Positions 31,990 to 42,190 of a DNA stretch of 64,000 bases are shown piece after piece. The number at the start of each line of letters is the position of its first letter. The stretch's first letter is position 1. A program made the translations under genes and the position numbers. Source of the DNA: Pseudomonas sp. FP2309 (GTDB lineage: Bacteria > Pseudomonadota > Gammaproteobacteria > Pseudomonadales > Pseudomonadaceae); the NCBI RefSeq assembly GCF_030687575.1, contig NZ_CP117439.1, positions 1 to 64,000 on the forward strand. The letters run 5' to 3'. A model generated the notes under the pieces. The model saw only the letters and a list, made by a program, of their open reading frames with translations. It was not told the DNA's origin and did no database searches.

Positions 31990-32958
31990 ATGCAGGCGCA
32001 ATTGATCGCGCTCGATTGGGGAACCAGCTCCCTTCGTGCTTACAAACTCGGCCCCGCAGGCGTGGTGCTGGAACAACGCTCGCTGGCCTCGGGCATCATG
32101 CATTTGCCCACCGAGCCCCGTGAGATCGCCGGCGTACTGTGCAGCGATGGCTTCGAATTGGCCTTCGATGCGGCCTGCGGTGATTGGCTCGATGCCCAGC
32201 CTGGCGTCCCGGTCATCGCCTGCGGCATGGTCGGCAGCGCCCAGGGCTGGAGCGAGGCGGCCTATCGCAATACCCCCGTCGACGTTGCCAGCCTGGGTCA
32301 GGCGCTGCATAAAGTGCGCAGCGTGCGCAGCGTGCGCGGCGTGGAGGTGCATATCGTGCCCGGCGTGATCGAGCAGGTCGGTTTGCCCAATGTGATGCGC
32401 GGCGAAGAAACCCAAGTGCTCGGCGTGCTGCAAGGGCTGAACGCTGAGGTGTTGATTGGCCTGCCGGGCAGCCACTCAAAATGGGTCGAGGTCGTCGACG
32501 GTTGCATCACGCACTTCGATACCTTCATGACCGGTGAGGTGTTCGCGGTGCTGAGCAAGCACAGCATCCTGGGTCGTACCCAACAAAACTCTGCAACGTT
32601 CCAGGCCGCGGCGTTTGATCGTGGCGTGCAGGTGGCGTTGTCCCAGGAAGGCGAGCGCGGCGTGCTGTCGACCTTGTTCAGCGCACGTACCCTGGGGCTC
32701 ACCGCCGAACTCGCGCCGGATGAACAGCCCGATTACCTGTCAGGCCTGATGATCGGCCATGAACTTGCCGGCCTGCCGGCCATTGCCCGCAGTTTCCCCA
32801 TCATTCTGGTGGGCGCAGCCCCGTTGTGCGCCCGCTACCAACGCGCCCTCGCCCTTTGCGGCTTCGCCCACGTCAGCCTGGCGCAAGAGGCCACCGAGCG
32901 CGGCCTCTGGCAACTGGCCGTGGCGGCCGGGCTCATTCAGCCTGTATCGGAGGCCTGA
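31990..32958 (+). CDS. dgoK: 2-dehydro-3-deoxygalactonokinase
   Basis: DgoK phosphorylates 2-dehydro-3-deoxy-D-galactonate, the second step of the De Ley-Doudoroff galactonate pathway. The 322-residue protein begins MQAQLIALDWGTSSLRAYKL, the actin-like phosphate-1 motif of the family, and has GLPGSHSKWVEVVDG and LVGAAPLCARYQRAL. It is first in dgoK-dgoA-dgoD-dgoT. Near 32314-32340 it contains three tandem 9-base units (GTGCGCAGC type) that encode V-R-S repeats. Confidence 0.95.
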   Translation: MQAQLIALDWGTSSLRAYKLGPAGVVLEQRSLASGIMHLPTEPREIAGVLCSDGFELAFDAACGDWLDAQPGVPVIACGMVGSAQGWSEAAYRNTPVDVASLGQALHKVRSVRSVRGVEVHIVPGVIEQVGLPNVMRGEETQVLGVLQGLNAEVLIGLPGSHSKWVEVVDGCITHFDTFMTGEVFAVLSKHSILGRTQQNSATFQAAAFDRGVQVALSQEGERGVLSTLFSARTLGLTAELAPDEQPDYLSGLMIGHELAGLPAIARSFPIILVGAAPLCARYQRALALCGFAHVSLAQEATERGLWQLAVAAGLIQPVSEA

Positions 32959-32959
32959 C

Positions 32960-33580
32960 ATGCTCAAGAAAGCACTCGCACAAAACGGTTTGATCGCGAT
33001 CCTGCGTGGCGTGCGCCCGGACGAAGCCCAGGCCGTCGGCCAGGTGTTATACGACGCCGGTTTTCGCGTGATCGAAGTGCCGCTGAATTCGCCGGACCCC
33101 TACACCAGCATTCGCACCCTGCGCGACAGCCTGCCCGCCGACTGTCTGATCGGTGCCGGTACGGTGCTGACCCCCGAGCAGGTCGAGCAGGTGAAAGCCG
33201 CCGGTGGCCAGGTGATCGTCATGCCCCATAGCGATGCCAAGGTATTGCGTGCCGCCAAAGCGGCAGGCCTGTACCTGTCGCCAGGTGTGGCCACGCCCAC
33301 TGAAGCCTTCGCCGCACTGGCCGAAGGCGCCGACGTGTTGAAGCTGTTCCCGGCCGAGCAAATGGGTCCGGCAGTGATCAAGGCGTGGCTCGCGGTTTTG
33401 CCGGCGGGCACCTTGCTGCTGCCGGTAGGCGGCATCAACCCGGACAATATGCAGGTGTTTACCGACGCCGGCGCCAAGGGTTTCGGGCTGGGTTCCGGGT
33501 TGTTCAAACCGGGCATGACGGTGGATCAGGTCGCAAGCCGCGCCACGGCCTATGTCGCCGCCTGGAAAGCCCTGAGCTGA
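32960..33580 (+). CDS. dgoA: 2-dehydro-3-deoxy-6-phosphogalactonate aldolase
   Basis: DgoA cleaves KDPGal to pyruvate and glyceraldehyde-3-phosphate. The chosen ATG is 1 base after the dgoK stop and follows GGAGG at the dgoK end, giving 206 residues. The family catalytic residues are present: Glu39 (VIEVPLNSP) and Schiff-base Lys128 (DVLKLFPAEQMGP). Unlike the old fused E. coli entry, dgoA and dgoD are separate genes here. It is followed 48 bases later by dgoD. Confidence 0.95.
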   Translation: MLKKALAQNGLIAILRGVRPDEAQAVGQVLYDAGFRVIEVPLNSPDPYTSIRTLRDSLPADCLIGAGTVLTPEQVEQVKAAGGQVIVMPHSDAKVLRAAKAAGLYLSPGVATPTEAFAALAEGADVLKLFPAEQMGPAVIKAWLAVLPAGTLLLPVGGINPDNMQVFTDAGAKGFGLGSGLFKPGMTVDQVASRATAYVAAWKALS

Positions 33581-33628
33581 TATCAAGTTCCGCGCCCGCA
33601 GGCGCCGCATCGATAAGAGAGATAACAG

Positions 33629-34777
33629 ATGAAAATCACCAAACTGACGACCTTTATCGTCCCGCCGCGCTGGTGCTTCCTCAAGGTCGAAACTGACCAG
33701 GGCGTGACCGGCTGGGGGGAGCCCGTGGTCGAGGGCCGCGCGCACACCGTGGCTGCGGCCGTCGAAGAACTGTCCGACTACCTGATCGGCAAAGACCCGC
33801 GCAATATCGAAGACATCTGGACCGTGCTCTATCGCGGCGGCTTCTACCGTGGCGGCGCCGTGCACATGAGCGCGCTGGCCGGCATCGACCAGGCGCTGTG
33901 GGACATCAAGGGCAAGGCGCTTGGCGTGTCCGTCAGTGACCTGCTGGGCGGCCAGGTGCGTGACAAGATCCGCGTGTACTCGTGGATCGGCGGCGACCGC
34001 CCCGCCGACACCGCCCGCGCGGCCAAAGAAGCCGTGGCGCGCGGCTTTACCGCTGTAAAAATGAACGGCACCGAAGAATTGCAGTTCGTCGACAGCTTCG
34101 AAAAAGTCGACCTCGCCCTGGCCAACGTGGCCGCTGTGCGTGATGCAGTGGGGCCCAATGTGGGCATCGGCGTCGACTTCCATGGCCGTGTGCACAAACC
34201 CATGGCCAAGGTGCTGATGAAAGAGCTGGACCCATACAAACTGATGTTCATCGAAGAGCCCGTGCTCAGTGAAAACTACGAAGCGCTCAAGGAACTGGCG
34301 CCGCTGACCAGCACGCCCATCGCCCTGGGCGAGCGCCTGTTCTCGCGTTGGGACTTCAAACGGGTGCTCAGCGAAGGCTACGTCGACATCATCCAACCGG
34401 ATGCGTCCCACGCCGGCGGCATCACCGAAACCCGCAAAATCGCCAACATGGCCGAAGCCTACGACGTCGCGCTGGCCCTGCACTGCCCGCTGGGCCCGAT
34501 TGCCCTGGCCGCCTGCCTGCAACTGGATGCGGTTTGCTACAACGCGTTTATCCAGGAGCAGAGCCTGGGCATTCACTACAACGAGAGCAACGACCTGCTC
34601 GACTACGTGCGCGACCCTGGCGTGTTCGACTATGACCAGGGTTTTGTGAAGATCCCCAACGGGCCGGGGCTGGGTATCGAGCTCAACGAGGAATACGTGA
34701 TCGAGCGCGCCGCCATCGGCCACCGCTGGCGCAACCCGATCTGGCGCCATGCCGACGGCAGCTTTGCCGAGTGGTGA
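33629..34777 (+). CDS. dgoD: D-galactonate dehydratase
   Basis: DgoD, an enolase-superfamily enzyme of the mandelate racemase subgroup, dehydrates D-galactonate to 2-dehydro-3-deoxygalactonate. In 382 residues the Mg2+ ligands Asp183, Glu209 and Glu235 fall at the same numbers as in the E. coli enzyme, with His185 ([10 protein letters not shown]) as catalytic partner. [10 protein letters not shown] and [11 protein letters not shown] are intact. It is upstream of a perfect REP palindrome and the transporter gene. Confidence 0.96.
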   Translation: MKITKLTTFIVPPRWCFLKVETDQGVTGWGEPVVEGRAHTVAAAVEELSDYLIGKDPRNIEDIWTVLYRGGFYRGGAVHMSALAGIDQALWDIKGKALGVSVSDLLGGQVRDKIRVYSWIGGDRPADTARAAKEAVARGFTAVKMNGTEELQFVDSFEKVDLALANVAAVRDAVGPNVGIGVDFHGRVHKPMAKVLMKELDPYKLMFIEEPVLSENYEALKELAPLTSTPIALGERLFSRWDFKRVLSEGYVDIIQPDASHAGGITETRKIANMAEAYDVALALHCPLGPIALAACLQLDAVCYNAFIQEQSLGIHYNESNDLLDYVRDPGVFDYDQGFVKIPNGPGLGIELNEEYVIERAAIGHRWRNPIWRHADGSFAEW

Positions 34778-34803
34778 TGTTCACCTGAAGACACTCGGCA
34801 AAA

Positions 34804-34827
34804 AATGTGGGAGCGCGCTCCCACATT
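34804..34827. repeat. Perfect 24-base REP palindrome between dgoD and dgoT
   Basis: The arm AATGTGGGAGCG and its exact complement form a perfect palindrome centred on GC. Inside an operon it may protect or attenuate the mRNA, lowering dgoT output relative to the enzymes. Confidence 0.85.
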
Positions 34828-34884
34828 GGCCGGTTCTCGTCAGTAAGACCTGTCCTCAACAAACATAAGAAGAGGCAAACCCCC

Positions 34885-36195
34885 ATGCAACCTGAATCCT
34901 TCACCGGGCAGGCTTCTCTCGTCGCGCCTACCCGAAAGCGTTTTTTTATCATGGTGCTGCTGTTTATCACCGTGGTGATCAACTACCTCGACCGCAGCAA
35001 CCTGTCGATTGCCGCGCCCGCGTTGACCAGCGAGTTGGGCATCGATCCGGTGCATGTCGGGCTGATTTTCTCTGCGTTCGGTTGGACCTACGCTGCGATG
35101 CAGATCCCCGGCGGCTGGCTGGTGGACCGCGTGCCGCCGCGCATCCTTTACAGCGTGGCGTTGCTGCTGTGGTCCATCGCCACGGTCATGCTGGGTTTTG
35201 CCGCCAGCTTCATTGCGCTGTTCGTGCTGCGTATGGCGGTCGGCGCACTTGAGGCGCCGGCCTATCCGATCAACAGCCGCGTGGTCACCACCTGGTTTCC
35301 CGAGCGCGAGCGTGCGACGGCGATCGGGTTCTACACCTCGGGGCAGTTCGTTGGGCTGGCGTTTCTCACGCCGGTGCTGGCCTGGCTGCAGCACACTTTC
35401 GGCTGGCACATGGTGTTTGTCGTCACCGGCGGCGTGGGCATCGTGTGGGCGGCGATCTGGTATGCGGTGTATCGCGAGCCGAAAGACTTCAAAGGCGCCA
35501 ATGCCGCCGAGATCGAACTGATCCGCGAAGGCGGTGGGCTGGTCGATATGCAGACCAAAACGGTGAAGGCGCCCTTCAGTTGGGTCGATCTGGGCATCGT
35601 ATTGAGCCAGCGCAAACTTTGGGGCATCTACCTGGGCCAGTTCTGCCTGAACTCCACCCTGTGGTTCTTCCTGACCTGGTTTCCCACCTACCTGGTGAAA
35701 TACCGCGGCATGGACTTCATCAAGTCCGGCCTGCTGGCATCGCTGCCGTTCCTCGCGGCGTTTATCGGCGTGCTGTGTTCCGGGATTTTTTCCGACTGGC
35801 TGATTCGCCGTGGCGCCTCGGTGGGCTTTGCGCGCAAGTTACCGATCATTGGCGGGCTGTTGATTTCGACCGCGATCATCGGCGCCAACTACGTGGACTC
35901 GACCGCGTGGGTGATCGCGTTCCTGGCGGTGGCGTTTTTCGGTAATGGGCTGGCTTCGATTACCTGGTCACTGGTATCGACCCTGGCGCCCGCGCGGTTG
36001 CTGGGGCTGACCGGGGGCGTGTTCAACTTCATAGGCAACCTGTCGGCGATTGCCACACCGATCGTGATTGGCTTTTTGGCCAGCGGCGATTCGTTTGCGC
36101 CGGCGATCACGTATATCGCGGTGCTGGCGTTGCTGGGCGCGCTGTCCTACGTGCTGCTGGTAGGCAAGGTCGAGCGCATCGAACTGAACGGGTAA
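34885..36195 (+). CDS. dgoT: D-galactonate MFS transporter
   Basis: A 436-residue major facilitator with about 12 predicted helices. The anion:cation symporter signature at the N terminus is NYLDRSNLSIAAPAL followed by FGWTYAAMQIPGGWLVDRVPPR. It is preceded by an AAGAGG ribosome site and placed last in the dgo operon, so uptake of D-galactonate is the best reading; related members carry glucarate or other hexonates. A hairpin lies between it and the convergent gene. Confidence 0.9.
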   Translation: MQPESFTGQASLVAPTRKRFFIMVLLFITVVINYLDRSNLSIAAPALTSELGIDPVHVGLIFSAFGWTYAAMQIPGGWLVDRVPPRILYSVALLLWSIATVMLGFAASFIALFVLRMAVGALEAPAYPINSRVVTTWFPERERATAIGFYTSGQFVGLAFLTPVLAWLQHTFGWHMVFVVTGGVGIVWAAIWYAVYREPKDFKGANAAEIELIREGGGLVDMQTKTVKAPFSWVDLGIVLSQRKLWGIYLGQFCLNSTLWFFLTWFPTYLVKYRGMDFIKSGLLASLPFLAAFIGVLCSGIFSDWLIRRGASVGFARKLPIIGGLLISTAIIGANYVDSTAWVIAFLAVAFFGNGLASITWSLVSTLAPARLLGLTGGVFNFIGNLSAIATPIVIGFLASGDSFAPAITYIAVLALLGALSYVLLVGKVERIELNG

Positions 36196-36209
36196 AACCG
36201 CCCAATGCG

Positions 36210-36249
36210 AGCTTGCTGCACCCAGTCAACGTGTTGTGGCGAGCAAGCT
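36210..36249. repeat. Imperfect REP-like inverted repeat after dgoT
   Basis: AGCTTGCT and AGCAAGCT flank about 24 bases that include GCAC and GTG pairs. It is a weak hairpin between convergent dgoT and the RcnB/CigR-like gene, possibly a decayed REP. Confidence 0.5.
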
Positions 36250-36258
36250 GAATCAGCG

Positions 36259-36699
36259 TCAGTTGAGCACGCCCTCCAGAATCTCGTAGACGATGCCGGT
36301 GCCCACCGCGATCAGCACCACGTCCGGCCCCGAACGGCGCCATTCGTAACCTGGGTAGACGGGCAGACGCGCCAGGGCGCGGTGGTCCAGGCGTTCGCCG
36401 TAGTAGCCGGGCGGCAGCGGTCGGCCACGCATCAGGCGTACATTGGGCGGCGGCGGTGCGCCACGGGCGAACTGGCCGTGGTTGTCGTGGATGATCTGAC
36501 GCACCGGGCCAAAGTCCTGAGGTGGGCCGCCGCGGCGGTTGTCCGGCGGGCCACGATGGTCGTCGCCACGTTGCTCATGCGGGCCTTGCGGGCCGCCACG
36601 GTCATCGCCGCGCGGGTCAGGCGGCGCGGCGTGCACCAGGGCGCTGGCGCCGAGCACCAGCACACCAAGACCTGCAATCAAGGATTTGGGCATTTTCAT
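36259..36699 (-). CDS. RcnB/CigR-like exported protein
   Basis: A 146-residue protein with a signal peptide (MKMPKSLIAGLGVLVLGASA to about residue 23). A long low-complexity region rich in Pro, Gly, Arg, Asp and His follows (about 25-75), then a C-terminal RcnB-type domain (GYYGERLDHRALARLP, YPGYEWRRSG) and a final hydrophobic stretch (VVLIAVGTGIVYEILEGVL). The arrangement resembles the anti-virulence regulator CigR family; RcnB in E. coli is a periplasmic metal-homeostasis protein. An AGGAATACCCG leader precedes the ATG. The exact role is not known. Confidence 0.75.
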   Translation of the reverse strand: MKMPKSLIAGLGVLVLGASALVHAAPPDPRGDDRGGPQGPHEQRGDDHRGPPDNRRGGPPQDFGPVRQIIHDNHGQFARGAPPPPNVRLMRGRPLPPGYYGERLDHRALARLPVYPGYEWRRSGPDVVLIAVGTGIVYEILEGVLN

Positions 36700-36724
36700 C
36701 GGGTATTCCTCAGGGCGCGCACAC

Positions 36725-36759
36725 AAAAAAGGGATTTCGAACGAGGTTCGAAATCCCTT
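36725..36759 (-). terminator. Rho-independent terminator of trpBA
   Basis: A perfect 14-base stem (arm AAGGGATTTCGAAC) with a three-base loop is followed on the minus strand by six U residues. It ends the trpB-trpA transcript just before the RcnB-like gene's start. Confidence 0.93.
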
Positions 36760-36835
36760 GGTCTTGCGTGTTAGGCCCTGCTCCGACGGGTTGATTCCTC
36801 TGTATCAGGAACTTTACCTACGCCTTACCTGCGGC

Positions 36836-37644
36836 TTACTTACGTGCGTTGCGAACACCTTCCGCCAACGCCGCGCAATGGCTCAACACGCCGTCGATGG
36901 CTTGCTGATCGTTGCTGGCCGTGGCGATGTGATCGATCAGTGCCGACCCCACCACCACGCCGTCTGCCAGGCGCGCGATAGCTGCGGCCTGTTCCGGCGT
37001 GCGGATACCAAAACCGATGCTGATCGGCAGGTCGGTATGGCGGCGCAGGCGGGTCACGGCTTCTTCGACGTGCTCCAGGGTCGCGGCACCGGCGCCGGTC
37101 ACACCGGCGACCGATACGTAATACACAAAGCCGGAGCTGCCGTTGAGCACGGTCGGCAGGCGCACGTCGTCGGTGGTCGGTGTGGTCAGGCGGATAAAGT
37201 CGATGCCTGCGGCCTGGGCCGGGTCGCACAGTTCGCTGTTATGCTCGGGCGGCATGTCGACCACGATCAGGCCGTCTACACCGGCTTCTTTGGCGTCGGC
37301 AATGAACGCCGGCACGCCGTATTTGTGGATGGGGTTGAAGTAGCCCATCAATACCAGGGGGGTGTCGTTGTTGTCCTTGCGGAACTCGCGAACCATTTGC
37401 AGGGTTTTGGCCAGGTTCTGCTTGGCCTCCAGCGCGCGGATGTTGGCCAGTTGGATCGCCGGGCCGTCGGCCATTGGGTCGGTGAAGGGCATGCCCAACT
37501 CGATCACGTCGGCGCCGGCCGCCGGCAAGCCCTTGAGGATCGCCAGGGAGGCGTCATAACCCGGATCGCCCGCCGTGACGAAGGTCACCAACGCAGCACG
37601 GTTCTGTTCTTTGAGTTGGGCAAAGCGCGTTTGCAGGCGGCTCA

Positions 37645-37645
<1 letters not shown>
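36836..37645 (-). CDS. trpA: Tryptophan synthase alpha chain
   Basis: TrpA cleaves indole-3-glycerol phosphate to indole, which moves to TrpB through a channel. The ATG at 37645 overlaps the trpB stop (TGATG), giving 269 residues and translational coupling. Catalytic Glu49 and Asp60 lie in [17 protein letters not shown] at the same numbers as in enteric TrpA, and the phosphate-binding GFGIRTPEQ is present. A longer open frame to 37828 is a shadow. Confidence 0.97.
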
Positions 37646-38979
<1,334 letters not shown>

Positions 38980-39876
38980 ATGAGCCGAGACCTTCCACCG
39001 CTGAACGCCTTGCGTGCATTTGAAGCTGCCGCCCGGCTCAACAGCGTCAGCGGAGCTGCGGAGCAGTTGCATGTGACCCATGGCGCGGTAAGCCGCCAGC
39101 TCAAGGTGTTGGAAGAGCACCTTGGCGTGGGTCTGTTCGTGAAAGATGGGCGTGGCCTTAAACTCACAGATGCCGGCATTCGATTGCGCGATGCCAGCGC
39201 CGAAGCCTTCGAGCGTTTAAGGGACGTGTGTGCCGAACTCACCCAGCGCAGTGCCGATGCGCCATTCGTGTTGGGGTGTTCAGGCAGTTTGTTGGCACGC
39301 TGGTTGATTCCGCGCCTGGGGCGCTTGAACGCCGACCTGCCGGACCTGCGTCTGCATTTGTCGGCCGGTGATGGCGATCTTGATCCGCGTCGTCCGGGTC
39401 TGGATGCCCTTTTGGTCTTTGCTGAGCCACCGTGGCCAGCGGACATGCAGGTGTATGAACTGGCCAGCGAGCGTATCGGCCCGGTCATGAGCCCGCGTTT
39501 CGCCGGCTACGAGCGCCTGCGCCAAGCGCCCGCTTCGGCCTTGTGTGGCGAAGCGTTGCTGCACACCACCTCGCGACCCCAGGCTTGGCCGAGTTGGGCG
39601 CAGCACCATGGGATCAAGCCCGACGCGTTGAAACACGGCCAGGGGTTTGAGCATTTGTATTATTTGCTGGAGGCCGCGGTGGCCGGCTTGGGCGTGGCAA
39701 TCGCGCCGCAACCGCTGGTTGCAGAGGACGTGCGTGCGGGTCGCCTGGTGGCGCCGTGGGGGTTCAGTGAAACGGCGGCGCACCTGGCGTTGTGGCTACC
39801 CAAGCGCGCCGCAGATGGGCGCGCCGGGCAGTTGGCGCAATGGCTCAAGGCTGAGCTGTTGCGCGAGCCGGTTTAG
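38980..39876 (+). CDS. trpI: LysR-type activator of trpBA
   Basis: TrpI is a LysR-family activator of tryptophan synthase in pseudomonads, responding to indoleglycerol phosphate. The 298-residue protein has the helix-turn-helix [20 protein letters not shown] and [21 protein letters not shown] at the N terminus and a GcvA-like effector domain. The divergent position to trpB makes the call secure. Its stop overlaps the stop of the DUF883 gene on the other strand by four bases. Confidence 0.96.
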   Translation: MSRDLPPLNALRAFEAAARLNSVSGAAEQLHVTHGAVSRQLKVLEEHLGVGLFVKDGRGLKLTDAGIRLRDASAEAFERLRDVCAELTQRSADAPFVLGCSGSLLARWLIPRLGRLNADLPDLRLHLSAGDGDLDPRRPGLDALLVFAEPPWPADMQVYELASERIGPVMSPRFAGYERLRQAPASALCGEALLHTTSRPQAWPSWAQHHGIKPDALKHGQGFEHLYYLLEAAVAGLGVAIAPQPLVAEDVRAGRLVAPWGFSETAAHLALWLPKRAADGRAGQLAQWLKAELLREPV

Positions 39877-40199
39877 TCACCGCGTTTGCACAGCAGGTAG
39901 GCTGCGAGCAGGCCCAGGGCGCCTACAGCCACACCGGCTGTAGTCCATGGGTGCTCTTGCGCGTAGTCCCGGGTTGCAACACCGGTTTCGCGGATTTTGA
40001 CTTTGCTCTCTTCATAGGCATCGCTGATCAGGTGACGCGAATGCTTGAGGGCATTTTCGGCATTGCTTTTCAGGGCCTTGAGGGTCTTGCGCGACTCATC
40101 GGACGCATCGTCCTTGAGGCTCTCAAGCGACTTGAGCAGGCTCGAAATCTCGGCTTCCATGCTTTCCAGCGACGCTTTACGTAAAGAAGTGTTGGCCAT
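39873..40199 (-). CDS. DUF883 family (ElaB/YqjD-like) ribosome-associated membrane protein
   Basis: The 108-residue protein has an N-terminal coiled-coil (about 10-80, heptads rich in Leu, Ala, Lys and Glu). A C-terminal membrane segment follows ([19 protein letters not shown]) and then a short charged tail, as in ElaB and YqjD. Those E. coli proteins bind ribosomes at the membrane in stationary phase. CAGGAGAG precedes the ATG. It is convergent with trpI with overlapping stops, and no terminator was seen at the junction. Confidence 0.88.
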   Translation of the reverse strand: MANTSLRKASLESMEAEISSLLKSLESLKDDASDESRKTLKALKSNAENALKHSRHLISDAYEESKVKIRETGVATRDYAQEHPWTTAGVAVGALGLLAAYLLCKRGD

Positions 40200-40321
40200 G
40201 TGGACTCTCCTGAAGTGATTGAGTGGCGTGTGTAGATACCGACTCCTGCGCTTTCAGAAAGTGCAGTAAATCTGAACTTTCGGGTAGGAACGGTCGCCAG
40301 AAGCAGTATGAGCTTTGACTG

Positions 40322-40328
40322 CTAGGCT
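40322..40328 (+). promoter_or_regulatory. Possible RpoS-type -10 element of the dodecin gene
   Basis: CTAGGCT lies 28 bases before the ATG and resembles the stationary-phase -10 (CTATACT) of pseudomonads. Assignment is tentative. Confidence 0.3.
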
Positions 40329-40355
40329 TTATTGACGACCCTCAGGAGAAACGCT

Positions 40356-40571
40356 ATGTCTGATCATCACACCTACAAGAAAGTCGAATTGGTGGGCTCT
40401 TCCACCACCAGCATCGAAGATGCGATCAACAACGCCCTGGCCGAGGCCAACAAAAGCATCAAGCATCTTGAGTGGTTTGAAGTGACCGAAACCCGTGGTC
40501 ACATCAAGGACGGCAAGGCCGCGCACTTTCAGGTCACCCTCAAAGTGGGGTTCCGAATTGCCAGTAGTTAA
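40356..40571 (+). CDS. Dodecin family flavin-binding protein
   Basis: A 71-residue dodecin-fold protein, which forms a hollow dodecamer that stores or buffers flavins. The start MSDHHTYKKVELVG follows AGGAG. Trp40 (KHLEWFEV), the flavin-stacking residue of the family, and Gln59 (HFQVTLKVGF) are in place. The conserved SIEDAINNALAEA helix is present. The gene is alone, between the DUF883 gene and a DUF1161 gene, with a terminator after it. Confidence 0.95.
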   Translation: MSDHHTYKKVELVGSSTTSIEDAINNALAEANKSIKHLEWFEVTETRGHIKDGKAAHFQVTLKVGFRIASS

Positions 40572-40629
40572 TCGGCAGAGTTGAACTTTGCTGGCTGGCC
40601 GATTGCCATAACCTGCGCTACAAGACAAT

Positions 40630-40663
40630 GTGCCGACCCCCTGTGTGTCGGCACGCTCTTTTT
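40630..40663 (+). terminator. Terminator after the dodecin gene
   Basis: GTGCCGAC and GTCGGCAC form an 8-base stem with a 9-base loop, followed by GCTCTTTTTG. Confidence 0.7.
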
Positions 40664-40686
40664 GATCAGCGCAAGGAAAGTAACGG

Positions 40687-40911
40687 ATGAAGAAGTTCCT
40701 GCTAGCGGTAGGTTTGTTGAGCATCGCGGGCACAGCCCTGGCGGCGGGCAAGCCTTGTGAAGAGCTTAAAAGTGAAATCGCAGCGAAGATCGATGCCAAA
40801 GGCGCGTCGGGTTATTCGCTGGAAGTCGTAGATAAAGGCGCCTCAACCGACGCCCAAGTGGTTGGCACCTGTGAAGGTGGCACCAAGGAAATCGTCTATA
40901 AGCGCGGTTAA
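40687..40911 (+). CDS. DUF1161 periplasmic protein (copy 1)
   Basis: A 74-residue secreted protein with a signal peptide (MKKFLLAVGLLSIAGTALAA) and two conserved Cys (PCEELKSEI and VVGTCEGGTKEIVY) that could form a disulfide. It belongs to DUF1161, of unknown function. A second copy lies 2 kb downstream at 42858. AAGGAAAGT precedes the ATG. A strong terminator follows. Confidence 0.85.
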   Translation: MKKFLLAVGLLSIAGTALAAGKPCEELKSEIAAKIDAKGASGYSLEVVDKGASTDAQVVGTCEGGTKEIVYKRG

Positions 40912-40928
40912 TCCCGTGTTGCAGACAT

Positions 40929-40960
40929 AAAAAACCGACGCAGGTGCGTCGGTTTTTTTT
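40929..40960. terminator. Bidirectional terminator between DUF1161 and LLM genes
   Basis: The stem CCGACGC/GCGTCGG with an AGGT loop is flanked by A6 and T8. It ends the DUF1161 transcript (+) and the LLM transcript (-). Confidence 0.93.
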
Positions 40961-40970
40961 CGCCTGGGGG

Positions 40971-41972
40971 TTATGCCTGCATCAACTGCGCGAGCAGCTC
41001 GTAGGAATGAATTCGGTCGGCGTGTTCATACAGGTCGCAGGTGAAGATCAGCTCGTCGGCGCCGGTTTGCTCGATCAGCACCTCCAGCTTGGCGCGGATC
41101 TTCGCCGGACTGCCGACCATGGCCAGGCCGAGGAAGCTGCCGACAGCGTCTTTTTCGTGAGGCAGCCACAGGCCGTCCATGGTTTTTACCGGCGGGCGCT
41201 GCACCAGGCTCTGGCCGCGCATCAGCGCGAGGATGCGCTGGTACACCGAGGTGGCCAGGTAGTCCGCCTGTTCGTCGGTGTCGGCCGCCACCAGCGGAAT
41301 GCCGAGCATCACGTAGGGCTTGTCCAGCACGGCCGAAGGCTTGAAGTGATTGCGGTAGACGCGAATCGCCTCGTGCATCAGGCGCGGTGCGAAATGGGAG
41401 GCGAATGCGTAGGGCAAACCGCGCTCCCCTGCCAGCTGCGCGCTGAACAGGCTGGAACCCAGCAGCCAGACCGGGACGTTGGTGCCGGTACCGGGCACGG
41501 CGATCACCCGTTGATCGGGTGTGCGCGGGCCCAGGTAGGCCATCAGCTCGGCCACGTCCTGCGGGAAGTCGTCGGCGCTGCCGGAGCGCTCACGGCGCAG
41601 GGCGCGGGCGGTCATCTGGTCGGAACCGGGTGCGCGCCCCAGGCCCAGGTCGATACGGCCGGGGTAAAGGCTTTCCAGGGTGCCGAACTGTTCGGCGATC
41701 ACCAGCGGCGCATGGTTGGGCAGCATCACGCCGCCGGAGCCGACGCGGATGGTCGACGTGCCGCCGGCCAGGTAACCCAGCAACACCGAGGTGGCCGAGC
41801 TGGCGATGCCGTCCATGTTGTGGTGTTCGGCCACCCAGAAACGGTTGTAGCCGAATTTTTCCACGTGCTGGGCCAGGTCCAGGGAATTGCGCAGCGACTG
41901 CGCCGGGCTGCCATTGGCGCGCACGGGCACCAGGTCGAGGGTCGAGAATTTCACGTCGGACAGCGATTTCAT
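40971..41972 (-). CDS. LLM class flavin-dependent oxidoreductase
   Basis: A 333-residue luciferase-like monooxygenase of the MsnO8 type. The ATG at 41972 ([17 protein letters not shown]) gives the family start; in-frame codons further upstream (to 42038) have no support. Characteristic segments are [41 protein letters not shown] and [15 protein letters not shown]. Such enzymes use FMNH2 and oxygen, but the substrate here cannot be told. It is the only gene in its transcription unit and converges with DUF1161 copy 1. Confidence 0.9.
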   Translation of the reverse strand: MKSLSDVKFSTLDLVPVRANGSPAQSLRNSLDLAQHVEKFGYNRFWVAEHHNMDGIASSATSVLLGYLAGGTSTIRVGSGGVMLPNHAPLVIAEQFGTLESLYPGRIDLGLGRAPGSDQMTARALRRERSGSADDFPQDVAELMAYLGPRTPDQRVIAVPGTGTNVPVWLLGSSLFSAQLAGERGLPYAFASHFAPRLMHEAIRVYRNHFKPSAVLDKPYVMLGIPLVAADTDEQADYLATSVYQRILALMRGQSLVQRPPVKTMDGLWLPHEKDAVGSFLGLAMVGSPAKIRAKLEVLIEQTGADELIFTCDLYEHADRIHSYELLAQLMQA

Positions 41973-42140
41973 AAGCCTGCTTCTCCAATGGGGGCGCAGG
42001 CTTCTTAGACGAACCAAAACCTGCTGCTTCATGTGCATGTTCTATGCAATGAGGGCATATACCCGAGATTCAATAGCTGAGCTGGAAATTTCCTACTAAA
42101 TTCCTGGGTTTCTCCGACAAGGTGAACTTTGCCCCGCCGT

Positions 42141-42147
42141 CTATCCT
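42141..42147 (+). promoter_or_regulatory. Possible RpoS-type -10 element of the OsmC gene
   Basis: CTATCCT, 44 bases before the ATG, matches the stationary-phase -10 in 6 of 7 positions. Confidence 0.35.
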
Positions 42148-42190
42148 CAGAACCCTTACTGACGCAAAACCACCGTTCGAGGAGACCGCT

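Noticed and set aside
33047..34750. Minus-strand open frame (567 codons) opposite dgoA-dgoD
   Set aside because: The sense enzymes have all catalytic residues; the antisense reading frame is a codon-bias shadow.
36729..36759. Perfect hairpin as an operator of the RcnB-like gene
   Set aside because: It is followed by U6 on the minus strand after trpA, so it is better read as the trp terminator.
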